10,197 bases of DNA from an uncultured Oscillospiraceae bacterium (GTDB taxonomy: Bacteria > Bacillota > Clostridia > Oscillospirales > Acutalibacteraceae), in NCBI GenBank assembly GCA_905193585.1, contig CAJJPG010000065.1:1-10197 (forward strand), in the 5' to 3' direction. A model generated the notes under the pieces. The model searched no databases, was not told where the DNA came from, and saw nothing but the letters and a program-made list of their open reading frames with translations. This document shows, piece after piece, positions 1-6,171 of the stretch (position 1 is its first letter; every line of letters starts with the position of its first letter). The translations under genes were made by a program, and so were the position numbers.

Positions 1-10
1 ATAAAAATTC

Positions 11-39
11 AAAAAAGCCCAGCTTTAACCGGACTTTTT
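11..39 (-). terminator. Rho-independent terminator, minus strand
   Basis: Read on the minus strand, AGTCCGGT and GCTGGGCT can pair as an 8-bp stem with three G-U pairs around a 4-nt loop. Flanking A and T runs extend the stem, and TTTTTT then GAATTTTT follow. The G-U pairs would be A-C mismatches in plus-strand RNA, so the signal is specific to minus-strand transcripts. It is the nearest minus-strand terminator seen downstream of radA, about 225 nt past its stop, so it probably ends the cwlD-radA transcript (inference). Confidence 0.6.
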
Positions 40-49
40 CGACACGCTG

Positions 50-86
50 AGCCGGACAGGATTTTTCCTGTCCGGCTTTGCTTTTT
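50..86 (+). terminator. Strong Rho-independent terminator, plus strand
   Basis: AGCCGGACAGG (50-60) and CCTGTCCGGCT (67-77) form a perfect 11-bp GC-rich stem with a 6-nt loop, followed on the plus strand by TTGCTTTTT. On the minus strand the hairpin is not followed by a T run. It most likely ends transcription of a plus-strand gene lying before the window. Confidence 0.75.
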
Positions 87-136
87 ATATGAATATTTAA
101 TTTTTTTCCCCGAATACTATTTTCAGGGGTGAAAAT

Positions 137-271
137 ATGGGTATAATTCCATGCGCCGAAAATTGCAAATACCAGTGCGACGGCTACTGCACGCTTAATA
201 AATGCACTGCGGTCAATTCACTTTCGGGGGCCTGCCCGTATTTGCAGCCGAAAGAGGACGCGCCTACTTAA
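137..271 (+). CDS. Small cysteine-rich protein, 44 aa
   Basis: This is a plus-strand ORF of 44 residues starting MGIIPCAENCKYQCDG. Six cysteines sit at residues 6, 10, 14, 18, 23 and 33, with spacing that suggests a small metal-binding or disulfide-rich fold. The ATG is preceded by AGGGGTG at 125-131 with about five nt spacing, a good ribosome binding site. Short Cys-rich proteins of this type, with a SL(S/T)..C.Y ending, occur widely in Clostridia. From memory they are often labelled 'hydroxymyristoyl-ACP dehydratase' in databases, a name a 44-residue protein cannot justify. I assign no function. Its last codons overlap the 3' end of radA by 8 nt in convergent orientation, and no terminator separates the two genes. 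It lies just downstream of the plus-strand terminator at 50-86, so it probably has its own promoter in the AT-rich stretch 84-120. I could not pin down -35 and -10 boxes there. Confidence 0.7.
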   Translation: MGIIPCAENCKYQCDGYCTLNKCTAVNSLSGACPYLQPKEDAPT

Positions 272-1631
272 TAAACGCCACCGCGTCGGATAATCTTTTA
301 ACGCCCAAAAGCTTTATTCCCTCGGGTGCAGAGTTTATTTGTTTAAGGCTTGCTGCAGGCAGTATGCACCGTGTAAAGCCCATTCGCGCCGCCTCGTTTA
401 CCCGCGCCTGCGCGCGCGGAACGCTGCGCAGCTCGCCCGAAAGACCTATTTCACCGAATGCTACGGTGTTTTCATCTATAGGAATATCGCGCAGCCCCGA
501 AACCAACGCCATAGCCACGGCTAAATCCGCCGCAGGCTCGTCAAGCCGTATTCCGCCTACAATGTTTATATAGGTATCAAGATTTGAGAACATAAGCCCG
601 AGCCTTTTTTCAAGCACCGCAAGCAAAAGGTTTAAGCGGTTGTAATCAAACCCGGCGGCGGTTCTGCGCGCGTTGCCGAAGCCCGTTGCCGCCACAAGCC
701 CCTGAACCTCGGCTAAAATCGGGCGCGTACCCTCAATAATGCAGGTTATGCAGCCGCCCGAAACATCGCTCATTCTGCCAGAAAGCATCATAGCGGACGG
801 GTTTTCAACCTCTGCCAGCCCCGTTTCGGTCATTTCAAAAACGCCTATTTCGTTTGTTGAGCCAAAACGGTTTTTTATCGCCCTTAAAATGCGGTAGGAC
901 TGATTTCTCTCCCCCTCGAAATAAAGCACCGTATCTACAATATGCTCCATTACCTTAGGTCCCGCAATATCGCCGCCCTTGTTTACATGACCTACTATGA
1001 AAATCGGAATATCAAGGCTTTTACCCGTGCGCAAAAGCAGGTTAGACGATTCGCGCACCTGAACTATGCTGCCGGGCGCCGACGAAATATCGGGGTGCTG
1101 CATGGTCTGAATTGAGTCTATCATAACAAGGTCGGGGCGCGCCGAGTTTATATATTCGCAAACCGTCTGAACGTCGGTTTCGGTCATTATAGAAACACTG
1201 TCGCTCTCAACCCCTATGCGCTTTGCCCTTAATTTTATTTGTATTGCCGATTCCTCGCCCGATGCATAGAGAATTTTAATATCCCGCTGCAATGCGTTGC
1301 AGACCTGCAGAAGTATGGTCGATTTTCCTATACCCGGGTCGCCCGAAAGCAGTATTACCGAGCCTTTTACTATTCCCCCGCCGAGCACCCTATCAAGCTC
1401 GGAAATTCCGGTTACAAAGCGGTGTTCGTCCGCCGCGTTTATTTGTGAAAGCGGCGTTGCCGAGAATGTGTGCGCAGGTCGCGGTGCAGCCGAAACCGCA
1501 GATTTTTGCGGCAGGCGCACATCCTCAACCATTGTGTTCCATTCGCCGCAGCCGGGGCATTTACCCGCCCATTTCGGCGTTTCATACCCGCACTCGCTGC
1601 AAACAAATACCGTTTTGCTTTTGGTTGCCAT
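264..1631 (-). CDS. radA: DNA repair protein RadA/Sms
   Basis: RadA is a RecA-like ATPase and DnaB-type helicase that processes branched recombination intermediates in the cytoplasm. All family landmarks are visible in the 455-residue product, which is the usual family length. An N-terminal four-cysteine zinc finger uses C11, C14, C25 and C28. The Walker A motif GDPGIGKST spans 97-105, and a Walker B-like LVMIDSIQ spans about 168-175. The RadA signature KNRFGS starts near residue 253. A Lon-protease-like C-terminal domain covers roughly 270-455. The ATG (1629-1631) follows GGGGAAAG with short spacing and starts one base after the cwlD stop codon, so translation of the two genes is probably coupled. 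The stop codon is TAG at 264-266, inside the convergent 44-residue ORF. No damage is seen and the identification is firm. Confidence 0.97.
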   Translation of the reverse strand: MATKSKTVFVCSECGYETPKWAGKCPGCGEWNTMVEDVRLPQKSAVSAAPRPAHTFSATPLSQINAADEHRFVTGISELDRVLGGGIVKGSVILLSGDPGIGKSTILLQVCNALQRDIKILYASGEESAIQIKLRAKRIGVESDSVSIMTETDVQTVCEYINSARPDLVMIDSIQTMQHPDISSAPGSIVQVRESSNLLLRTGKSLDIPIFIVGHVNKGGDIAGPKVMEHIVDTVLYFEGERNQSYRILRAIKNRFGSTNEIGVFEMTETGLAEVENPSAMMLSGRMSDVSGGCITCIIEGTRPILAEVQGLVAATGFGNARRTAAGFDYNRLNLLLAVLEKRLGLMFSNLDTYINIVGGIRLDEPAADLAVAMALVSGLRDIPIDENTVAFGEIGLSGELRSVPRAQARVNEAARMGFTRCILPAASLKQINSAPEGIKLLGVKRLSDAVAFIK

Positions 1632-1632
1632 T

Positions 1633-2346
1633 TTAACTTTCCCCCGTTGTTTTATGATAATCCATTATTCCGCAAAAAATGCTGAACGCCATTTTATTTT
1701 GGTATTCTTCGGTTTTAAGCCTTTTAAGCTCGGCGGTATTGCTTAAAAAACCGCACTCCACAAGCACCGCGGGCAGCGTTGCGTTGTAAAGAATATATGT
1801 GCTGCTCGCGGCCTGCTTATTAACTCTTGAGTTTTCGGGCTGTAAAAGCCGCACTATTGATTTCTGTATATCTTCCCCGAGCTTTTTCGATTCCTCTCTG
1901 CCCGCGCTGTAAAACACCTGCGAGCCTGCCGCGGCGGAAGTGGTGAATTTATTCAGGTGAATACTCACAAACACCGCGTCGGGGTAATCTTTCATAAGCT
2001 TCAGCCGATTTTTAAGGTCGCTTTTCTTTCGTGTGGCTATTTTATCGGTTTCAACGTCATCGGTTGAAACGTCGCTTTCGCGCGTCATAATAACCTCATA
2101 TCCCCCGAGCCTTAAAAACTCTTTCAGCTTTAGGGCAATTTTAAGGTTTATTTCCTTTTCCACCGTTCCGTCGGGCGCAACCGCCCCGCCGTCAAACCCT
2201 CCGTGACCCGCGTCCAGAATAACCGTAGCCCGCCGACTTACACTGCCCGATGACTGCACCGTTGATAACCTGCCGCGCAAAAAAGTGCTGAAAAAAGCAA
2301 GAACCAAAATCAAGGATAATACCGCCGCTATACGTCCCTTAAACAT
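1633..2346 (-). CDS. cwlD: N-acetylmuramoyl-L-alanine amidase, CwlD-like (Amidase_3)
   Basis: This predicted zinc amidase cleaves the bond between N-acetylmuramic acid and L-alanine in peptidoglycan. The 237-residue product has an uncleaved-type signal anchor at about residues 5-24 (AAVLSLILVLAFF), so the enzyme should act outside the membrane. Amidase_3 landmarks follow in order: VILDAGHGGFDGGA with zinc ligand H48, the EKEIN glutamate near residue 63, VSIHLN with H130, and VLVECGFLSN with catalytic E197. Length and the single catalytic domain without cell-wall repeats match CwlD, which makes muramic-delta-lactam in spore cortex of Bacillus and Clostridium. That spore role is inferred from family resemblance, and similar amidases occur in non-spore-formers. 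The ATG at 2344-2346 follows GGGGGAG with 10-nt spacing. The gene heads an operon with radA and is read from a near-consensus promoter at 2498-2526. Confidence 0.88.
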   Translation of the reverse strand: MFKGRIAAVLSLILVLAFFSTFLRGRLSTVQSSGSVSRRATVILDAGHGGFDGGAVAPDGTVEKEINLKIALKLKEFLRLGGYEVIMTRESDVSTDDVETDKIATRKKSDLKNRLKLMKDYPDAVFVSIHLNKFTTSAAAGSQVFYSAGREESKKLGEDIQKSIVRLLQPENSRVNKQAASSTYILYNATLPAVLVECGFLSNTAELKRLKTEEYQNKMAFSIFCGIMDYHKTTGES

Positions 2347-2424
2347 TCCGCAATCACTCCCCCATACAGTTTAAAATATGTTTTTCGGTGGAGCAGTAGA
2401 ACATTTTGCGGCTTTAAACAAATT

Positions 2425-2487
2425 TAGACAATATAAACGGACAAATTTTCCGCTATGGGAAGCGTTGTACCCTGATTGTATTGTCTA
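2425..2487 (-). promoter_or_regulatory. Structured leader of cwlD: 9-bp inverted repeat
   Basis: The predicted cwlD mRNA has a leader of about 145 nt. In it TAGACAATA (2425-2433) pairs perfectly with TATTGTCTA (2479-2487), enclosing shorter hairpins such as CGCT/AGCG at 2451-2464. This could be an RNA structure or a protein operator. The right arm is part of the island's left inverted repeat, so the pairing may simply reflect a third, degenerate copy of that repeat. No known riboswitch is recognised. Confidence 0.3.
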
Positions 2488-2488
2488 T
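2466..2488 (+). repeat. Left inverted repeat of the island
   Basis: This 23-base end begins TGTACCCTGATTG and finishes ATTGTCTAT. It is the reverse complement of 3586-3608 except at two positions. It lies just downstream of the -10 box of the outward promoter at 2498-2526, so transcripts towards cwlD would carry nearly the whole repeat in their 5' leader. Confidence 0.7.
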
Positions 2489-2497
2489 CCCTGTTTT

Positions 2498-2526
2498 ATT
2501 ATAATCCGATTCCGAATTTTTTTCAA
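2498..2526 (-). promoter_or_regulatory. Sigma-A type promoter for cwlD-radA
   Basis: On the minus strand, TTGAAA (2521-2526) and a perfect TATAAT (2498-2503) are separated by exactly 17 nt. Transcription would start near 2491 and give a leader of about 145 nt before the cwlD ATG. I found no comparable promoter nearer cwlD. The promoter sits just after the terminator at 2529-2576 and inside the left end of the island. Confidence 0.8.
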
Positions 2527-2528
2527 TA

Positions 2529-2576
2529 TCAAAAAAATCTGAGCGACGGGCCTTTCGCAAGCCGGTCGCTCAGATT
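2529..2576 (-). terminator. Strong terminator, minus strand, without an intact gene
   Basis: AATCTGAGCGAC (2536-2547) and GTCGCTCAGATT (2565-2576) form a perfect 12-bp stem. An inner GGC/GCC can extend it. On the minus strand it is followed by a run of seven T (2529-2535). It insulates the cwlD promoter from upstream transcription. The minus-strand gene it once served is not visible: the DNA directly upstream is a transposase remnant in the opposite orientation, and the 50-residue gene further up has its own terminator. Confidence 0.8.
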
Positions 2577-2639
2577 GGTAAAATACTTCAATTATTCCTG
2601 TTTCGGCGGTCACATGGGAACAGTATCCGTCTGTGCTCT

Positions 2640-2996
2640 GACTCAACAGCCGGTACTTCTATTTTAGCAGAATTGGGAGACATCTGCAACTACCAAAAAT
2701 CATCTCAGATAATTAAATTTGCCGGTGTTGCTCCTTACCACTATGAATCCGGTCAGTTTACTGCACATCATACGGCTATTACGAAGAAAGGCTCACGGTA
2801 TTTGCGAAAAACCTTGTATCATATTATTTTGCCTGTAATCAACGACAATGAGGTCTTTCGTACATATTACAACAAAAAGTTAGCTGAGGGCAAAAGTCAC
2901 AGATGTGCTCAGGGTCACTGTGTCAGAAAGCTCTTGAGAGTTATCTATCACATTTTAACCACAGAACATCAATTCCGTTCTGAACTTTTGCTGTAA
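2640..2996 (+). pseudogene. IS110-family transposase, C-terminal remnant
   Basis: About 118 codons remain of a transposase that is normally around 300-400 residues. The readable stretch starts near DSTAGTSILAELGDI and continues with IKFAGVAPYHYESGQFT, TKKGSRYLRKTLYH and FRTYYNKKLAEGKSH, ending in a RKLLRVIYHIL segment. This order (AG(L/V).P....SGQ, then the KRGS/KKGS..LR motif, then F..YY..K...GK, then MRKLL-like) is characteristic of the Transposase_20 domain of IS110/IS1111-type elements. The N-terminal DEDD catalytic domain is absent, and homology stops abruptly near 2640 with no start codon or ribosome binding site. It should be inactive. It is carried on the plus strand, opposite to all neighbouring genes, inside the inverted-repeat island. 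The exact boundaries of the original insertion element cannot be placed. Confidence 0.85.
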
Positions 2997-3089
2997 TCAA
3001 GTACTAATAACCTTTTTCGAATCGTCTTCCTTTAAAGGCTTATTTGTCATGCCACAAAATCCACAATTATTTATATTTCCAATGTGCAT
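2997..3089 (-). CDS. Possible small or truncated ORF with a CxxC motif, 30 aa
   Basis: A minus-strand frame of 30 residues (MHIGNINNCGFCGMTNKPL, then a charged EDDSKK tail) ends in TGA directly at the 3' end of the IS110 remnant. The CGFCG motif resembles half of a zinc ribbon. There is no convincing ribosome binding site, and an in-frame TAG lies just upstream of the start. One reading is that this is the front of a gene cut off by the transposon insertion, with the terminator at 2529-2576 as its lost end. The other reading is a chance ORF. Function is unknown. Confidence 0.2.
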   Translation of the reverse strand: MHIGNINNCGFCGMTNKPLKEDDSKKVIST

Positions 3090-3265
3090 GCTAAACTATA
3101 TTTATTTTTCAAAAGTTACTTGACTTTTATATAGTTAGACCCAAACGGTTTAAACTGATGCGCGCCTATGTATTGCCTATTGTAATTATTAATATACAGG
3201 CTTTTCAATTTTTTGCAAATGGAATTTTTATATTTTTTTGCACTTTTCTGCGGTGCATTTGCGGC
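3090..3265. other. Intergenic stretch without a supported gene
   Basis: This is AT-rich DNA between the IS110 remnant and the terminator at 3266. Open frames crossing it on the plus strand have no ribosome binding site, no recognisable family and run through the hairpin. A TTGACT at about 3119-3124 lacks a matching -10 box. It may be non-coding flank of the IS110 element. Confidence 0.4.
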
Positions 3266-3319
3266 AAAAAAGCCGAATACCGCACAAACGCTCGTGAAAG
3301 TACGGTATTCGGCTTTTTT
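3266..3319 (-). terminator. Bidirectional Rho-independent terminator
   Basis: Positions 3266-3282 (AAAAAAGCCGAATACCG) and 3303-3319 (CGGTATTCGGCTTTTTT) are perfect complements, 17 bp including the A/T tracts, with a 20-nt loop. Both strands therefore carry a T run after the stem. It begins 39 nt after the stop of the 50-residue minus-strand gene and is its probable terminator. Confidence 0.85.
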
Positions 3320-3358
3320 AATTTTTTCAGGCTTTACACTCGCCGCAGCGGCGTTCGG

Positions 3359-3511
3359 TCAACTCCATTCTGCATACTTCAATGCTATCTCCATAAATCC
3401 TTTTTCAATTTCCTTTCTGTCCTCGTCGGAAAGTTCACGAAGCTGAATAAGCATTTCCTGCTCCTTGTGATTTGTAAGAAAATACGGATCCTCTTCATTT
3501 CCGTTATACAT
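3359..3511 (-). CDS. Small hypothetical protein, 50 aa
   Basis: The protein starts MYNGNEEDPYFLTNHKEQE and is highly charged. The segment LTNHKEQEMLIQLRELSDED looks helical and resembles the C-terminal tails of many Firmicute helix-turn-helix regulators (the form ...L...LS.E.(R/K)KE(I/V)...). The DNA-binding domain itself is absent. I chose the ATG at 3509-3511 rather than the longer in-frame start at 3598: AAGGGGAT lies about 9 nt upstream of the ATG, and a promoter at 3552-3580 would start transcription near 3545, downstream of the longer start. With a near-consensus promoter, a ribosome binding site and a terminator, this is a complete small transcription unit. It is the only apparently intact gene inside the island. 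Function is unknown; a regulatory or antagonist-like role is speculation. Confidence 0.6.
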   Translation of the reverse strand: MYNGNEEDPYFLTNHKEQEMLIQLRELSDEDRKEIEKGFMEIALKYAEWS

Positions 3512-3551
3512 TAGCGTTATCCCCTTTTGCAAAGCATATTTTATAGGCCTA

Positions 3552-3580
3552 ATTATAGCACTTTTTCTATGCTTTATCAA
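3552..3580 (-). promoter_or_regulatory. Sigma-A type promoter for the 50-aa gene
   Basis: On the minus strand, TTGATA (3575-3580) and TATAAT (3552-3557) are separated by exactly 17 nt. The expected start near 3545 leaves a leader of about 34 nt to the ATG at 3511. It lies six bases inside the right inverted repeat and points into the island. Confidence 0.8.
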
Positions 3581-3585
3581 GACGT

Positions 3586-3608
3586 ATAGACAATGCAATC
3601 AGGTTACA
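3586..3608 (-). repeat. Right inverted repeat of the island
   Basis: This is a 23-base sequence, starting ATAGACAATGCAATC on the plus strand and ending TTACA, that matches the left repeat in inverted orientation at 21 of 23 positions. The stop codon of the glycoside hydrolase remnant (TAA, 3604-3606) lies within it, so the hydrolase frame ends in island sequence. Confidence 0.7.
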
Positions 3609-4555
3609 GCCCGCGTTTTCGGCAATAAGCGTAAAGGCTCTCCTGCCCCTTTTGCGGCTTTACCGCAACGAGAATTTTACCCATATACATTTTACGTTCG
3701 GTATTTGCAACATTGTTATGGTCGCAGTTATCTGAGCCCGTGCCTATAATTTTTGCGGGCGCGGAAACCGAAAAACTTACATACTCAGCCGCGTCGGGAA
3801 CGGTTAAACCGTTTTCATCAACACATTCGCAGGTGAACAGCGCTATATCGCTTCCGTTCGCCGCAAAATCGCTATTCTGTGTAAGTTTTAGGGCAACAGG
3901 CTTTCCGGTAGTTACGCGTTTATCACAGCAAACCTCTTCCCCGCCGTTATAACCCTTTACTTCAAGCGTGCCTGCGGCATATTTAACGTTCCACTCGCCG
4001 TGACCGTATTTTTCAATCTGCCGTTTTCCGAGTGATTTCCCGTTCAGGAAAAGCTCAAGCTCCTCGCAATTAGTATACACCATAACGGGTATTCCCGTAC
4101 CCTCAAGCCCTTTAAAGTTCCAGTGCGGAACAATGTGCGCCATAGGTTCTTTGCACCAGTGCGATTTATTCTGATAAAACGCGCCCTTTTTTTGCAAAAA
4201 CAAATCAAGCGCACCCGAAACCGAGCAAACCCTCGGTATTCACATATACCGCGATTACGTTTTCTTTATCGTAATTAAGATAACCGAGAGCGCAGTTTTC
4301 GTTTTCATTGTTATCCTGATATACAACATAATCGTGCGGCAGGTCGATATGCTCCCACCTTTCGGTTGTAAGCAAACCGTCCACATAGCTATCCGCTCTG
4401 TCGGCATACCAAAATGCCGCAGGACCCGACGTTTTTCTTTTGGTTTTGCTTTGGGATACAATAAATTCCTTGTTTGTCGAGGTCGGTTCGGCAATATCGC
4501 TCTTGTGAAATTCCCAGCTCTCGTTAATTAACAATTCTTTCCTCATGCTTCTCAC
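3604..4555 (-). pseudogene. Family 2 glycoside hydrolase (beta-galactosidase-like), decayed
   Basis: Two fragments of one gene are read in different frames. The upstream part (4205-4555) has the N-terminal sugar-binding domain start (LLINESWEFHKSD, HIDLPHDYVV, NENCALGYLNYD) followed at once by ENVIAVYVNTEG, so tens of residues are missing between them. The downstream part (3604 to about 4225) has the C-terminal domains: GALDLFLQKKGAFYQNKS, AHIVPHWNFKG, YTNCEELELFLNGKSLGK, and GTGSDNCDH with ERKMYMGKILVAVKP. The whole TIM barrel with its catalytic acids is gone; the family is usually about 800 residues and roughly 315 codons remain. The two parts differ by a frameshift near 4205-4225. A second shift lies at the T run 3633-3635: removing one base turns the odd ending SLYAYCRKRG into a family-like SLTLIAENAG. 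The frame then runs into the island's inverted repeat. The first possible start is GTG at 4555 or ATG at 4546, neither with a good ribosome binding site. No activity is expected. Confidence 0.88.
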
Positions 4556-4626
4556 ATCAACGGCAATTGTATTGCAGTTAAAGAAAAATGTCTATACATA
4601 TAATAAACCGATTATTGCACAAAAAT

Positions 4627-6171
4627 TTATTTTACAGACCCGCGCCCGGCGTACCAGCTTTGCTTATTTATATACATATATTCATCCGCTTTGGAAAGCA
4701 GCTCGCTCCACGAAAGGTTCGGGAAATCGCACGACAGCGCACAGCCGCAGGCAAAATGAATTTCGGGTATCTGCCCCGAGAGATTATAGGCGGCAACCGC
4801 GCTGTTTACAGCCGAAATATATTCCTCTGTTTTTTCACGGTCGGCATTTCGCACAAAAGCCGCAAATTCATCGCCGCCCCAGCGGCATAAAAGCTCCTTT
4901 GAGCCTATCTCCTTTTTAAGAATTGAAGAAAATTCAGATATCATTTTATCGCCGGCATTGTGGCCCAGCGTATCGTTTGTGTGTTTAAGACCGTTAAGGT
5001 CAAACATTATCATAGCGGTTTGTTCTTCGGCAGAGAAGACGTCCCTAACCAGATCCTCCCAATACGCCTTATTGAAAAGTTTCGTTTTTGAATCAATATA
5101 TGCTTTTTTATTTATGTTTAAAAGGCTTACAACAAGCTCGTATACCGAGTAAATTAAAAAAGCCACCATTGTAATTATTATACCCGAGGATGAGCCTTTA
5201 AGATAAAAAATTATTATATCCAAAATGCCGCCCGTCATAAGAAGTGCTGTAAAAATAACAGCCTCTAAGTCTCTTTTTCCGCCGATGTTGTAAAATACCG
5301 CCGAGGAAATTATAACGAGAATATCCACAATAAGCATTATATGGCAGACAATAAGAATTCGGCGCAGCTCAACAATTGAAATGAACTGGCAAATAAGCGC
5401 GACGGCACAGATGACAGAGCTTGCAATTGCGGCAATATCAAGCACAATATAGCTCTTTTCCTTGTATTGCTTATCGGTATACAGCAATACGGGGGCTGCC
5501 AATGTAAAAAGCGCCGCCAGCGTTATATACCCTACGGGCATAGTATAGTTTTTAAACATCAAGGCGGAAAAACGCGTATCGGTTATGCGCCATATACCGA
5601 GCAGCAGCGAAAAATTACCCAGGAAAAATATATTCCACACGGCGGTGCGTTTTCTTAATATAAGGTAAAGCTGAACTACAATAAGCAAAACGCCCATAAC
5701 CATACAAAGCGCCGAAAGCACCAGCTGCGGCAGGTCGGCTTTAAGCTGTTTCATAAAAAGCGCATACCTTGAGCCCAGCATAAAGCTGATTTTTCTGTTT
5801 TCAACGCTTTTAAATACGGGGGTTACGGTAACGGTAACCGCTTTGTCATTATCAAGCCGTGAAAGCGGTATAACCACCCAATAGCTTGTGGGAGATGCGC
5901 CTATGCGGTTGCTCTTTGCCGCACTTGTGCTGTAAATCAGCGTATTGTCAAACCTTACGTCAACATAGCTGTGCCCGACGTAAAACATAAGGCTTGTATC
6001 TCCCGAGTTTACCTTGCTTGTTTTAAAGCGGTATTCCTTTTTTATTCCTATAGGTGCGTCGGGCGCGGAAATATCGGTTTTTGTGTAATCGATTATTTCT
6101 TTAAATGTGGAATTTTCGCGCGGACTGAATACGTCGGTTTTTTCAAAACAAAGCATGTAAACACAAAACAC
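4627..6171 (-). CDS. Membrane-anchored GGDEF diguanylate cyclase
   Basis: The protein probably makes cyclic di-GMP from two GTP at the inner face of the membrane. The readable frame is 514 residues from a GTG. Residues about 10-145 form a presumed extracytoplasmic sensor with beta-rich character. Seven or so hydrophobic helices follow between about 148 and 352 (for example LVLSALCMVMGVLLIVVQ and ILIVCHIMLIVDILVIIS), a layout like 7TMR-DISM receptors. The GGDEF domain covers about 355-510: DSKTKLFNKAYW, MIMFDLNGLKHTNDTLGHNAGD and RWGGDEF at 430-436. The inhibitory RxxD I-site is absent (GSKE at that place), so product feedback at that site is unlikely. The readable start lacks a ribosome binding site and the protein would lack its first membrane helix; the likely true start is ATG 6241, separated by a frameshift in an A8 run (next entry). 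With that start it lies 26 nt after polC with no terminator between, so it is probably cotranscribed. Confidence 0.9.
   Translation of the reverse strand: MFCVYMLCFEKTDVFSPRENSTFKEIIDYTKTDISAPDAPIGIKKEYRFKTSKVNSGDTSLMFYVGHSYVDVRFDNTLIYSTSAAKSNRIGASPTSYWVVIPLSRLDNDKAVTVTVTPVFKSVENRKISFMLGSRYALFMKQLKADLPQLVLSALCMVMGVLLIVVQLYLILRKRTAVWNIFFLGNFSLLLGIWRITDTRFSALMFKNYTMPVGYITLAALFTLAAPVLLYTDKQYKEKSYIVLDIAAIASSVICAVALICQFISIVELRRILIVCHIMLIVDILVIISSAVFYNIGGKRDLEAVIFTALLMTGGILDIIIFYLKGSSSGIIITMVAFLIYSVYELVVSLLNINKKAYIDSKTKLFNKAYWEDLVRDVFSAEEQTAMIMFDLNGLKHTNDTLGHNAGDKMISEFSSILKKEIGSKELLCRWGGDEFAAFVRNADREKTEEYISAVNSAVAAYNLSGQIPEIHFACGCALSCDFPNLSWSELLSKADEYMYINKQSWYAGRGSVK

Larger units (their letters stand above)
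2466..3608. mobile_element. 1.14 kb island bounded by 23-bp inverted repeats
   Basis: Positions 2466-2488 and the reverse complement of 3586-3608 match at 21 of 23 bases. Both ends start TGTA on their outer side. Between them lie a promoter facing outward to the left, two hairpin terminators, an IS110-family transposase remnant and a 50-residue ORF with its own promoter. The right end coincides with the point where the family 2 glycoside hydrolase remnant loses its frame, which suggests insertion into that gene. No complete transposase matching the inverted repeats is present, so this could be a non-autonomous element, the scar of a larger one, or a segment invertible by recombination between the repeats. 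I see no clear target-site duplication. Confidence 0.5.

Noticed and set aside
202..573. A 123-codon plus-strand frame across the radA 3' end
   Set aside because: It is a shadow of the RadA Lon-like domain and overlaps the better supported 44-residue ORF in another frame.
2457..2465. Target-site duplication flanking the island
   Set aside because: The bases outside the two ends (GGGAAGCGT on the left, GCCCGCGTT on the right) do not form an adjacent direct repeat.
2476..2667. A 63-codon plus-strand frame at the left end of the island
   Set aside because: It runs through an inverted repeat, a promoter and a terminator hairpin. The transposase-like residues are in a different frame.
2588..2683. 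A 31-codon minus-strand frame ending just before the terminator at 2576
   Set aside because: Its position next to a terminator is tempting, but most of it is antisense to the IS110 remnant and no ribosome binding site is seen.
3119..3124. TTGACT as a plus-strand -35 box
   Set aside because: No -10-like sequence lies at 16-18 nt and no plus-strand gene follows.
3158..3514. A 118-codon plus-strand frame across the terminator at 3266-3319
   Set aside because: It reads through a perfect terminator hairpin and antisense to the 50-residue gene. The product is Phe-rich and matches nothing I know.
4582..4626. Possible terminator of the diguanylate cyclase gene
   Set aside because: Only a 5-bp A/T stem without a following T run can be drawn. 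No terminator is supported there.
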